In this document: positions 56,649-64,000 of the stretch, piece by piece
Layout of the letters: each line of letters opens with the position of its first letter
Numbering within the stretch: the stretch's first letter is position 1
Source of the DNA: Aurantiacibacter gangjinensis
Lineage (GTDB): Bacteria; Pseudomonadota; Alphaproteobacteria; Sphingomonadales; Sphingomonadaceae
Assembly (NCBI RefSeq): GCF_001886695.1
Contig: NZ_CP018097.1
Location: 1,879,001-1,943,000, forward strand
Direction of reading: 5' to 3'
Length of the DNA stretch: 64,000 nt
Notes under the pieces: model-generated
The model's input: the letters and a program-made list of their open reading frames with translations, nothing else
The model's database searches: none
Told to the model about the DNA's origin: nothing
Translations under genes and position numbers: made by a program

Positions 56649-57049
56649 CACAGGGCTCCCGTGAAACGCTTGATGTTGAAGGCTAGGAAGAAGGCCAGCA
56701 AGGTCAGGTCGAAGGCGTGGTCTGTAAATTCGATGAAGTTTGCCTCCCATTCGGGGAAAGCATCGGCGGTGCCCTGCGCGAGCGCCAGGAAGAAGAAGAA
56801 AAACAAACAAGTAGCAAATGCTGCGTTGGCGCCTGCTGTCCAAAGCTGGAGCGTGTATTCGTCGCTCTTGCGGGTGGACCACAGCGTCGGAATGACCACG
56901 ATCAGTGCCAGTCCGCAAACCAAACGGACCGCATCTGGCAGCGGCAAGAGATGGTTAAGCAGGAGGAGTAGCACAGCCAGGAGGCCGACCGCTCCCATGA
57001 GGAGGTTCAGCGGAGCTCTGTTCTTCGTTGCCTTCTTGGAACTCGGCAT
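56648..57049 (-). CDS. Four-helix membrane protein (copy c), first gene of the cassette
   Basis: Product of 133 residues with four membrane helices (LLMGAVGLLAVLLLLLNHLL; AVRLVCGLALIVVIPTLW; FATCLFFFFFLALAQ; FDLTLLAFFLAFNI). Between helices 2 and 3 is STRKSDEYTLQLWTAGANAAF, similar to the charged LWxAG loop in copy a. The start at 57049 has AAGGA about 12 nt upstream. With copies b and a and the XRE gene it forms a four-gene minus-strand cassette. Function unknown. Confidence 0.72.
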   Translation of the reverse strand: MPSSKKATKNRAPLNLLMGAVGLLAVLLLLLNHLLPLPDAVRLVCGLALIVVIPTLWSTRKSDEYTLQLWTAGANAAFATCLFFFFFLALAQGTADAFPEWEANFIEFTDHAFDLTLLAFFLAFNIKRFTGAL

Positions 57050-57188
57050 AACTGCGTGACTGTCCTTTGCGGGTGCCCCTCGCCGGGCGGGGTAGGGTCC
57101 GTTGCGGCGAGGGACTAGGAGAAATCGTGTAGGCGGGCGACGCTTGCTCTGGGGGGAGTGGGGGGAGCGCCGCCCTGCCGGTGTTTGG

Positions 57189-57515
57189 TTATGCGGCCGG
57201 CGCACTTTCGATTGCAGCGACGATCGGCAGGCGACCTTCGTTCACGGCGACTTCGACGCTGTGGGCGACACTTTCCGCGAGGTCGGCGCGGCAAGCAGCT
57301 TCGATGCGGCGCGAGGTCAGGTCGCGGCCACCGGTGGCGCAGGCCTGGCGGATGGCCCGGTCGACACGCTGCTGGAAGCGGGCCTGGTCGTCGGCGTCAG
57401 CCATGTTTAGGTCTTCGGTCTGGATGGTCAGCGTGACTGTTTCGGTGTCCTGCGCAGCGGCGGGAGCGGCGAAGATTGCAGTCGCAGCGGCCAGGGAAAT
57501 GAGGGTGTTACGCAT
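57189..57515 (-). CDS. UrcA family protein
   Basis: Product of 108 residues with a signal peptide (MRNTLISLAAATAIFAAPAAAQ) and the UrcA pattern: a TVTLTIQTEDLNMADADDQARF strand and acidic loop, a basic helix RVDRAIRQACATG, and a second conserved cysteine in RRIEAACRADLAES; the two cysteines likely form a disulfide. UrcA proteins are small periplasmic proteins of unknown function in Sphingomonadales and Caulobacterales. Four phased TATGTC repeats lie upstream, suggesting specific regulation. Confidence 0.87.
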   Translation of the reverse strand: MRNTLISLAAATAIFAAPAAAQDTETVTLTIQTEDLNMADADDQARFQQRVDRAIRQACATGGRDLTSRRIEAACRADLAESVAHSVEVAVNEGRLPIVAAIESAPAA

Positions 57516-57819
57516 GGGTCTGTGTCCTTGTGTGAGTGTCAGTGTAGCTAGTCAGTATGTCTCGTCAACCTTCCGCTATGTCAGGTTGCCCTTACTTTAT
57601 GTCGCGTGCTCTTTCCTATGTCAACATGACCTGACAAAAAGACACACAGGCATGACCATCCTGGTCTCAAGTGCTTGAAGTATATTTGAAAAAATTTTCC
57701 GGAGCACGGCCGTAGCCGACCTGAAAAAACCAGTCCGGTGGATGGCAGATCGCGCGAATCAGGGCCGACTCGCCAACACGGCGACTCGATTCTCACAATT
57801 TCGAAGGTGTGATTCGCTG
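57516..57819. promoter_or_regulatory. Regulatory region of the UrcA gene with four phased TATGTC repeats
   Basis: This 304-bp stretch has no gene. TATGTC occurs at 57556, 57577, 57598 and 57617, spaced 21, 21 and 19 bp, about two helical turns each. The inverted pair TGTCAGGT (57579-57586) and ACCTGACA (57629-57636) overlaps them. On the minus strand TTGACG-N16-TACACT (about 57565-57538) is a fair sigma-70-like promoter for the UrcA gene. The part from 57660 to 57819 shows nothing recognisable. Confidence 0.5.
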
Positions 57820-58794
57820 CTAGTGAATGCGCTCGGCAGGGATGCCGCGATCTACCAGGAAGCGCAGGACCGAGTCCGATCCTTCGAAATGGCCCGCGCC
57901 GACTGCCAGCAGGATGGTACCCGGTTGCTCCAGCCGCTCTTCCAGCCATTCCGCCCATTCGCGGTTGCGGCGCACGATCAGGATGTCGTGAAAGGCTTCT
58001 CCCACCGCGCCCTGACCGAAGCCGAGGTCGAAATCGTCCTGCACCTCGCCGCGTGCCCATGCGTGCTCCATGGACCAGTATTCATCGCCCGTCGGATTGT
58101 CGGTCGATGGATCGAACAGGCCGGCGGCATCTTTTCCGCCCCATTGCGTCAATTGCCGTTCAAGGTCGGCGATCAGCGGTTCGCGCGGTTCCCGCACGAT
58201 CTGGTAATAGACATGGCCGAAATTCTCGATGCTCTCGACAGGCTTGCCCGCTTCGGCAAAGGCACGCTCCAGCACGGTTTCAACGCCAAATTCGAAGCTG
58301 GATCCGTCTTCGACAGGTGTCAGGGCGTAAGAGAGCAGGGCGACGAGCACCGGCATCTGGTCCACCATCGTGAAAGGCGCGCCGGTGGTCTCTATGAATT
58401 CGCGCCAACGCTGCTGGTTGGCGACAGACAGGCTTGCGGAAATCGACCCCGACGACGTGGTGAGGCGATTGACCTTCGGATGGACGGCGTTCAGCATGCT
58501 GAAACTGTCGGCGTCGCTGGTTTCCACCACCAGCGTTTCCGCCTCTTCCACGATTGCGTCGAATTCGGGTGAGCGCCAGCGAAACCCTTCGGGCAGCACG
58601 TGGATCGTGCCGAACATGTAGATCGTCGTGTCCTCGTCGGCGAGGCGCCAGATGGCCGGGCTGGGCTCGTAATCCTGCGTGAAGCTATAGGTGTTGACCT
58701 GCGCCGTATCGTCCTGTGCGGAGGCGGGAAGGGCGAAGGCGGTGGCGGCCGCAGCGCCGAGCGTCAGGATGGCTTTGCCGATACGGGCGAACAT
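57820..58794 (-). CDS. TraB/GumN family protein, copy 3
   Basis: Product of 324 residues with a signal peptide (ILTLGAAAATAFALPASAQ) and the paired TraB/GumN motifs: IWRLADEDTTIYMFGTIHVL near residue 50 and LLAVGAGHFEGSDSVLRFL near the C-terminus. The shared NREWAEWLEERLEQPGT segment (NAEWANWIDDRMDQPGT in copy 2) marks it as a close paralogue. It is transcribed alone, divergent from glyQ. Likely periplasmic; substrate unknown. Confidence 0.88.
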   Translation of the reverse strand: MFARIGKAILTLGAAAATAFALPASAQDDTAQVNTYSFTQDYEPSPAIWRLADEDTTIYMFGTIHVLPEGFRWRSPEFDAIVEEAETLVVETSDADSFSMLNAVHPKVNRLTTSSGSISASLSVANQQRWREFIETTGAPFTMVDQMPVLVALLSYALTPVEDGSSFEFGVETVLERAFAEAGKPVESIENFGHVYYQIVREPREPLIADLERQLTQWGGKDAAGLFDPSTDNPTGDEYWSMEHAWARGEVQDDFDLGFGQGAVGEAFHDILIVRRNREWAEWLEERLEQPGTILLAVGAGHFEGSDSVLRFLVDRGIPAERIH

Positions 58795-58889
58795 GGCGCC
58801 ATCAGAGCCGCTGGCCTACCGCCCGTCAAGCGCCTTTCGAGAGGTGCGGCATTGACGGTTAGGGGGGCTTCAGCCATTGCGCGCGCACG

Positions 58890-59837
58890 ATGAGCACTGC
58901 CACGGCCCGCAATCCGCAAAAGTCCTTTCAGGACATGATCCTTGCGCTGCATGATTTCTGGAGCGCGCAGGGCTGCCTGATCCTGCAACCCTACGACATG
59001 CGCATGGGCGCAGGCACGTTCCACACCGCCACGACGTTGCGCGCATTGGGACCGGAGCCGTGGAACGCAGCGTTCGTGCAGCCCTGCCGCCGCCCGACCG
59101 ATGGCCGCTATGGCGAGAACCCCAACCGCCTGCAGCATTACTACCAGTACCAGGTGATCCTGAAGCCGAGCCCGCCCGAGATACAGGACCTGTATCTCGA
59201 AAGCCTGCGCGTAATCGGCATCGATCCGCTCAAACACGATATCCGCTTCGTGGAGGATGACTGGGAAAGCCCGACGCTGGGCGCGTGGGGCCTTGGCTGG
59301 GAAGTGTGGTGCGACGGGATGGAAGTCACCCAGTTCACCTATTTCCAGCAGATGGGCGGCTTCGACTGCAAGCCGGTGGCGGGTGAGCTCACATACGGGC
59401 TGGAACGGCTCGCCATGTATATCCAAGGCGTCGACAATGTGTTCGACCTTAATTTCAATGGCGGCACGTCCTCAAGTAGCGAAGCGGTAGGACGCGAAAG
59501 GCGCGTGACTTACGGCGAGGTGTTTCTCGAGAACGAGAAGCAAATGTCGAAGTGGAACTTCGAAGTCGCGGAGACTGATGCACTGTTCGACCTGTTCAAC
59601 AAGGCAGAGGCCGAGTGCCGCAATGCTTTGGAAGCAGACGTGCCCATTGCCGCCTACGAACAGGCGGTGGAAGCCAGCCACATCTTCAACCTGTTGCAGG
59701 CGCGCGGCGTGATCAGCGTGCAGGAACGCGCCAGCTACATGGCCCGCGTGCGCGACCTCGCGCGCGGTTCGTGCGAAAAGCACGCACAGCTGATGGCGCC
59801 CGAATGGCAGGCCAAATATCCGGAGTGGTCGCTATGA
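58890..59837 (+). CDS. glyQ: Glycyl-tRNA synthetase alpha subunit
   Basis: Catalytic subunit of the alpha2beta2 bacterial glycyl-tRNA synthetase. The 315-residue protein has [78 protein letters not shown] and [20 protein letters not shown]. Residues about 192-205 ([14 protein letters not shown]) interrupt the expected NFNG-VTYGEVF join; the DNA there (59462-59502) contains a CGTCCT...AGGACG inverted repeat, suggesting an inserted repeat. Overlaps glyS by 4 bp. Confidence 0.96.
   Translation: MSTATARNPQKSFQDMILALHDFWSAQGCLILQPYDMRMGAGTFHTATTLRALGPEPWNAAFVQPCRRPTDGRYGENPNRLQHYYQYQVILKPSPPEIQDLYLESLRVIGIDPLKHDIRFVEDDWESPTLGAWGLGWEVWCDGMEVTQFTYFQQMGGFDCKPVAGELTYGLERLAMYIQGVDNVFDLNFNGGTSSSSEAVGRERRVTYGEVFLENEKQMSKWNFEVAETDALFDLFNKAEAECRNALEADVPIAAYEQAVEASHIFNLLQARGVISVQERASYMARVRDLARGSCEKHAQLMAPEWQAKYPEWSL
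59462..59502 (+). repeat. Possible small palindromic insertion in glyQ
   Basis: The inverted repeat CGTCCT...AGGACG encloses a serine-rich in-frame segment ([10 protein letters not shown]) absent from the usual GlyQ layout between NFNG and VTYGEVF. Confidence 0.35.
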
Positions 59838-62089
59838 GTGATTTCCTCCTCGAATTGCGCTCCGAAGAGATCCCTGCGCGCATGCAGGCTGGCGCGCGCG
59901 CTGAGCTGGAAAAGCTGTTCCGCCGCGAGATGGATGCCGCCGGGGTTGCCGTGGGCGACATCACCGTATGGTCCACGCCGCGACGCCTCGCTCTGATCGC
60001 CCGCGGGCTTCCCGATGCGACCGAGGCTGTCAGCGAAGAGGCCAAGGGCCCGCCCGTCGGCGCGCCGGATCAGGCGGTGGACGGCTTCTGCCGCAAAATG
60101 GGCGTTGATCGCGGCGATCTGGAAACGCGCGATGTAAAGGGCAGGGCGACCTATTTCGCGGTCAAGAACGTGCCGGGCAGAAGGATCGACAACATAGTTC
60201 ATGGTGTGATCCAGACGATTGTGCACCAGATGCCTTGGCCGAAATCTATGCGGTGGGGCGGTGATTCCATCTATAGTCAGTCGCTTAGTTGGGTCAGGCC
60301 TCTAAGCGGAATTGTCGCTTTGGTCGGTGATCGCAAGGTCAACGGCAGCATCGATCTACTGCCGGGGATTGCAGGTGGTGCGAAGCTAGATATTTCTAAC
60401 ACGACGCGAGGCCACCGCTTCCACCACTCCGGCGATATCACCATTGGTAACGCCGCCGATTATGCGATGAAGCTGCGCGCCGCCCATGTCATCGTAGACC
60501 ACGAAGAGCGCGCCGCCATAATCCGCGATGGCGCGGCGAAAGCTGCCACCGATGCGGGCCTCTCGCTGGTGGAAGATGAAGGGTTGGTGGTCGAGAACGC
60601 CGGGCTGACCGAATGGCCCGTGCCGCTGCTTGGGCGCTTCGAAGAGGACTTCCTCGACGTTCCGGCCGAAGTCATCCAGCTCACCGCGCGGGTGAACCAG
60701 AAGTATTTCGTGTGCGAAGATAGTGCGGGCAAACTGGCCAACGCCTTCATCTGCACCGCCAATATCGAGGCGGAAGACGGCGGCTCGGCCATCGTCGACG
60801 GCAACCGCAAGGTGCTGGCCGCGCGCCTGGCAGATGCGCGCTTTTTCTGGGAGCAGGACCGCAAGAAAACGCTCGCCGACCACGCCGAGGGGCTGGCGCG
60901 GATCACCTTCCACGAGAAGCTGGGCACGGTGGCCGACAAGGTCGAGCGCGTGGCGAAGTTGGCGCGATGGTTGGTGGAAGAGGGGATCGTGAAGGGAGCG
61001 GCCCCTGAGGAAACTGAGCAAGCAGCGCGCCTCGCCAAGGCCGATCTCGTCACCGAGATGGTCGGCGAATTCCCCGAATTGCAGGGCCTTATGGGCGGCT
61101 ATTACGCGCGCGCCGAGGGCCTTCCTGGCGAAGTCGCCGACGCGATCCGCGATCATTACAAGCCCGTGGGGCAGGGCGATGAGGTGCCGACCGCTCCGGT
61201 GACGGTTGCAGTGAGTTTGGCGGACAAGCTGGATACATTGGTTTCGTTTTTCGCGATTGATGAAAAGCCTACTGGCTCGAAAGACCCGTTTGCGCTGCGA
61301 AGGGCTGCGCTCTCTATTATCAGATTGCTCGAGGCTAACAGCCTTCGCATCAGCCTCATTTCCGCTCATGTTGAGCTTGTCGAAGCATCGCCCTTCCTTT
61401 CCGAAGAAAAGAGCAGCCCTTCGACAGGCTCAGGGCGAGCGGAGAGGGAGGGTTTGCTCGACTTCTTCGCCGACCGCCTAAAAGTCCAGCAGCGTGAGGC
61501 TGGCGTCCGCCACGACCTGATCGACGCAGTGTTTGCGCTTGGCGGAGAGGACGATCTCGTCCGCCTGCTCGCCCGCGTCCACGCGCTGCAGTCCTTCATG
61601 GAAACCGAGAACGGAACCAATCTCCTCGCCGGTTACAAGCGAGCGAGCAACATCCTCAAGAAGGAAAACTACCTCGTCACTCCCGCGCAGGCGGGAGTCC
61701 AGCTGGATTCCCGCCTGCGCGGGAATGACGAGGTTATGTCTACCGGCGACGAAGACCCAATGGAGAACGTGGACGATCCGCAAATGCGTGAGATTTACGC
61801 AGCGCAACTAGCTGCCCGCGAGCTTTCCTACACGCCCGAACTCGCCGAAAAGGCGCTGATCGATGCGCTCGACGCTGCCGAGCCCAAGGCCGCCGCTGCC
61901 GTAGAGGCGGAGGACTTTGCCGCCGCCATGGCCGCGCTCGCCAGCCTCCGCGCGCCGATCGATGCGTTTTTCGACGAGGTGACGGTGAATGACGACAATC
62001 CCGACAAGCGCGCCGCGCGGCTCGACCTGCTCGCCCGTTTCCGCGCCGCGGTGCACGGCGTTGCCGATTTCAGCAAGATCGAGGGTTGA
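59834..62089 (+). CDS. glyS: Glycyl-tRNA synthetase beta subunit with two in-frame repeat insertions
   Basis: tRNA-binding subunit of glycyl-tRNA synthetase; 751 residues, about 50 longer than usual. Family motifs: [82 protein letters not shown] and [18 protein letters not shown]. Two segments look foreign: residues about 510-537 ([14 protein letters not shown]...) and 614-633 ([19 protein letters not shown]). Both are translations of palindromic repeat elements (61361-61443 and 61675-61730) that kept the frame open. The flanking family sequence resumes normally ([30 protein letters not shown] before the second). Starts in an ATGA overlap with glyQ. Confidence 0.95.
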   Translation: MSDFLLELRSEEIPARMQAGARAELEKLFRREMDAAGVAVGDITVWSTPRRLALIARGLPDATEAVSEEAKGPPVGAPDQAVDGFCRKMGVDRGDLETRDVKGRATYFAVKNVPGRRIDNIVHGVIQTIVHQMPWPKSMRWGGDSIYSQSLSWVRPLSGIVALVGDRKVNGSIDLLPGIAGGAKLDISNTTRGHRFHHSGDITIGNAADYAMKLRAAHVIVDHEERAAIIRDGAAKAATDAGLSLVEDEGLVVENAGLTEWPVPLLGRFEEDFLDVPAEVIQLTARVNQKYFVCEDSAGKLANAFICTANIEAEDGGSAIVDGNRKVLAARLADARFFWEQDRKKTLADHAEGLARITFHEKLGTVADKVERVAKLARWLVEEGIVKGAAPEETEQAARLAKADLVTEMVGEFPELQGLMGGYYARAEGLPGEVADAIRDHYKPVGQGDEVPTAPVTVAVSLADKLDTLVSFFAIDEKPTGSKDPFALRRAALSIIRLLEANSLRISLISAHVELVEASPFLSEEKSSPSTGSGRAEREGLLDFFADRLKVQQREAGVRHDLIDAVFALGGEDDLVRLLARVHALQSFMETENGTNLLAGYKRASNILKKENYLVTPAQAGVQLDSRLRGNDEVMSTGDEDPMENVDDPQMREIYAAQLAARELSYTPELAEKALIDALDAAEPKAAAAVEAEDFAAAMAALASLRAPIDAFFDEVTVNDDNPDKRAARLDLLARFRAAVHGVADFSKIEG
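61361..61443 (+). repeat. Inverted repeat element 1 inside glyS
   Basis: Arms TCCGCTCATGTTGAGCTTGT onward (61361-61386) and the reverse complement TCCGCTCGCCCTGAGCCTGT onward (from 61443 back to 61418) differ at only a few positions around a 31-nt centre. The GAGCNTGTCGAAG core is that of a widespread dispersed intergenic repeat in Proteobacteria. In frame it encodes about 28 extra residues. Confidence 0.8.
61675..61730 (+). repeat. Inverted repeat element 2 inside glyS
   Basis: A 56-bp near-perfect palindrome: CGTCACTCCCGCGCAGGCGG onward (61675-61702) pairs with CTGGATTCCCGCCTGCGCGG onward (61703-61730) with two mismatched positions in 28. This is the well-known CCCGCNNNGGCGGGAATCCAG-type dispersed repeat, whose translation [17 protein letters not shown] is seen here in frame. 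Confidence 0.88.
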
Positions 62090-62226
62090 GCTGTTTTGCT
62101 CCGGCAGAGTGTCAACTTCGCTCGCCGCCGGTTTTGACTATGAATAACAACGAGTTGGACGAGAAATAGGCCATCGTCACGATGTCAGGTGTGTCAATTT
62201 CGAAGTTCAGGAAAGACAGTGATTTT

Positions 62227-64000
62227 ATGAATACGGTCTACACCTTCGGCGGAAACGCTCCGCATGACGATCCGCGGCAGAAGGACAAGACCGTCACCGG
62301 CGGCAAGGGCGCGAACCTTGCCGATATGGCTAGCATCGGCCTGCCTGTGCCTCCCGGCTTCACGATCACGACCGAAGAATGCACCCGCTACCTGACGCAT
62401 GGTGAGAGCTTCTCGGACGAACTGCGCGCCGCCGTGGCGCAGGCGCTGGGTCATGTCGAACAAACCGTCGGCAAGCGCTTCGGCGATGCGGCCGATCCGC
62501 TGCTCGTCTCGGTACGCTCGGGCGCGCGGGTTTCCATGCCCGGCATGATGGATACCGTACTCAATCTCGGCCTGAATGACGAGACGGTGCAGGGCCTCGC
62601 CAGCGCCAGCGGGGACGAGCGCTTCGCCTGGGACAGCTATCGCCGCTTCATCCAGATGTATGGCGATGTGGTGCTCGGCCTCGACCATGGCCTGTTCGAG
62701 GAAGCCCTGGAGATCGCCAAGGAAGATCGCGGCTATTTCGCCGATACCGAGCTTTCGGCAGGCGATCTGAAAGAGCTGGTGGGCGAATACAAGACCATCG
62801 TCGCTGCAGAGCGCGGTGAGCCTTTCCCGCAGGATGTAAACGAACAGCTGTGGGGCGCCATCGCTGCCGTGTTCGACAGCTGGGATAGCGAGCGTGCCAA
62901 GGTTTATCGCCGCCTCAACGCGATCAGTGCCGAATGGGGCACCGCGGTCAATGTGCAGGCCATGGTGTTCGGCAATATGGGCGACAGCAGCGCCACCGGC
63001 GTCGCCTTCACCCGCGACCCCTCCACCGGCGAGCGCGCCTATTACGGCGAATGGCTGATCAACGCACAGGGCGAGGACGTGGTCGCAGGCATTCGCACCC
63101 CGCAATATCTCACCAAGGCCGCGCGCGAGAATGCCGGTGCCGAAAAGCCGAGCATGGAAGAAGCCATGCCCGAGGCTTACGCGCAACTCGCCCGCGTGTT
63201 CGACCTGCTCGAAGACCATTACAAGGACATGCAGGATATCGAGTTCACAGTGCAGCAGGGCACGCTGTGGATGCTGCAGACCCGCTCGGGCAAGCGCACC
63301 GCCAAAGCCGCGCTGAAGATGGCGGTGGACATGGTGGGCGAGGGGCTGATCAACGAGCAGACCGCGATCCTGCGCGTCGATCCCATGGCGCTCGACCAGC
63401 TGCTGCACCCCACGCTCAACCCCGATGCGCCGCGCGAGGAACTGGGCACCGGCTTGCCTGCATCGCCCGGCGCAGCCTCCGGCAAGATCGTGCTGGATGC
63501 GGACACTGCGGAGCTTTGGTCCAACCGCGAGGAAGATGTGATCCTCGTGCGCGTCGAGACCAGCCCTGAAGACATTCACGGCATGCACGCAGCGCGCGGC
63601 ATCCTGACAGCGCGTGGAGGCATGACCAGCCACGCCGCCGTGGTGGCGCGCGGCATGGGGCGGCCTTGTGTATCGGGCGCGTCGGGCGTCTCCATCGATC
63701 TTGCCAGCCGACGCTTGCGCATCGGTGCGCGCGAATTGAAGGAAGGCGACGTCATCACGCTGGACGGTGCAACGGGCCAGATCATGGCGGGCCGCGTGCC
63801 GACGATCGAGCCCGAGCTAGCAGGCGATTTCGGCGTGTTGATGGAATGGGCGGACAAGCATCGCCGCATGGGCGTTCGCACCAATGCGGAAACGCCGGCC
63901 GACTGCAAGACCGCGCGCGGTTTCGGCGCGGAAGGGATCGGCCTTTGTCGTACAGAGCATATGTTCTTCGATGCAAGCCGTATCAGCGCGGTGCGCGCCA
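62227..64000 (+). CDS. ppdK: Pyruvate, phosphate dikinase, 3' end cut by window
   Basis: Interconverts pyruvate, ATP and phosphate with phosphoenolpyruvate, AMP and pyrophosphate. The frame runs open from the ATG at 62227, with AGGAAAG about 12 nt upstream, to the window end (591 residues; the full family length is near 880-900). Visible: the ATP-grasp nucleotide-binding domain (GGKGANLADMASIGLPVPPGFTITTEECTRYL as a landmark, SVRSGARVSMPGMMDTVLNLGL, DIEFTVQ, LQTRSGKRTAKAA) and the central phosphohistidine domain with catalytic His in GGMTSHAAVVARGMGRPCVSG. The start of the PEP/pyruvate barrel (GIGLCRTEHMFFD) is also present. Upstream 62109-62120 and 62191-62202 hold a direct repeat GTGTCAAYTTCG. 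Confidence 0.97.
   Translation, partial: MNTVYTFGGNAPHDDPRQKDKTVTGGKGANLADMASIGLPVPPGFTITTEECTRYLTHGESFSDELRAAVAQALGHVEQTVGKRFGDAADPLLVSVRSGARVSMPGMMDTVLNLGLNDETVQGLASASGDERFAWDSYRRFIQMYGDVVLGLDHGLFEEALEIAKEDRGYFADTELSAGDLKELVGEYKTIVAAERGEPFPQDVNEQLWGAIAAVFDSWDSERAKVYRRLNAISAEWGTAVNVQAMVFGNMGDSSATGVAFTRDPSTGERAYYGEWLINAQGEDVVAGIRTPQYLTKAARENAGAEKPSMEEAMPEAYAQLARVFDLLEDHYKDMQDIEFTVQQGTLWMLQTRSGKRTAKAALKMAVDMVGEGLINEQTAILRVDPMALDQLLHPTLNPDAPREELGTGLPASPGAASGKIVLDADTAELWSNREEDVILVRVETSPEDIHGMHAARGILTARGGMTSHAAVVARGMGRPCVSGASGVSIDLASRRLRIGARELKEGDVITLDGATGQIMAGRVPTIEPELAGDFGVLMEWADKHRRMGVRTNAETPADCKTARGFGAEGIGLCRTEHMFFDASRISAVRA

Noticed and set aside
62194-63633. Long open frame antisense to ppdK
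   Set aside because: The plus strand encodes clear PPDK motifs across the whole span. The antisense product has no recognisable domain or ribosome-binding site.

Overview
The window is a gene-dense, GC-rich stretch of a bacterial chromosome. I read it as Alphaproteobacteria, order Sphingomonadales, most likely an Erythrobacteraceae-type marine or freshwater heterotroph. The support is the dusB-ntrB-ntrC-ntrY-ntrX-hfq-hflX gene order, a fused ispDF, a RibBX-type riboflavin enzyme, a UrcA protein, a PEP-CTERM protein with a VPAPG motif, a tandem two-domain Hfq, and a sigma-EcfG type promoter (GGAAC-N16-CGTT). No rRNA, phage, insertion sequence or CRISPR array was seen. One tRNA (Lys, anticodon CTT) is present.

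Layout. 1-3.3 kb: the 3' end of carB, then greA. 3.3-5.7 kb (minus): a DUF4170 gene and a four-gene membrane/stress operon resembling E. coli yqjD-yqjE-yqjK, preceded by an EcfG-type promoter. 5.8-10.6 kb: eno; ribH and an HTH-fused ribBX, with a repeated ATGTGAT operator-like motif at both ends of the operon; a divergent flavin reductase; a PDZ-M48 protease. 10.8-13.1 kb: tdh-kbl (threonine to glycine). 13.2-16.4 kb: a large PKD-repeat autotransporter. 16.5-22.4 kb: tRNA-Lys, then the cell-shape operon mreB-mreC-mreD-mrdA-rodA (minus). 22.5-24.9 kb: mutL and a small lipoprotein. 24.9-28.5 kb (minus): sbtA, an SbtB-like PII protein and beta-carbonic anhydrase, followed by NYN-domain and DUF1206 genes. 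28.6-31.6 kb: lipA and a COQ10-like gene, converging on pncC and ispDF. 31.7-41 kb: dusB-ntrB-ntrC-ntrY-ntrX-hfq-hflX. 41-49 kb: trmFO, lysoplasmalogenase, gyrA, a secreted repeat protein, ychF. 48.7-53.6 kb: two TPR lipoproteins around a PEP-CTERM protein, then pth and rplY. 53.7-58.8 kb: three TraB/GumN paralogues around an XRE-plus-three-membrane-protein cassette and a UrcA gene. 58.9-64 kb: glyQ, glyS and the 5' part of ppdK.

Functional themes are nitrogen and RNA-level regulation (NtrBC, NtrYX, Hfq, HflX), cell-wall elongation (Mre/Rod), flavin synthesis, and bicarbonate uptake in a probable heterotroph. The most notable items are the tandem Hfq, the shared operator around ribBX-ribH, the EcfG promoter in front of a yqjDE-like operon, the sbtA-sbtB-carbonic anhydrase operon, two palindromic repeat elements inserted in frame into glyS, helically phased TATGTC repeats upstream of the UrcA gene, and two probable CTG start codons in CTGA overlaps. 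Start codons were chosen by hand from ribosome-binding sites, overlaps and family length. Family names come from recognising motifs, not from a database search.
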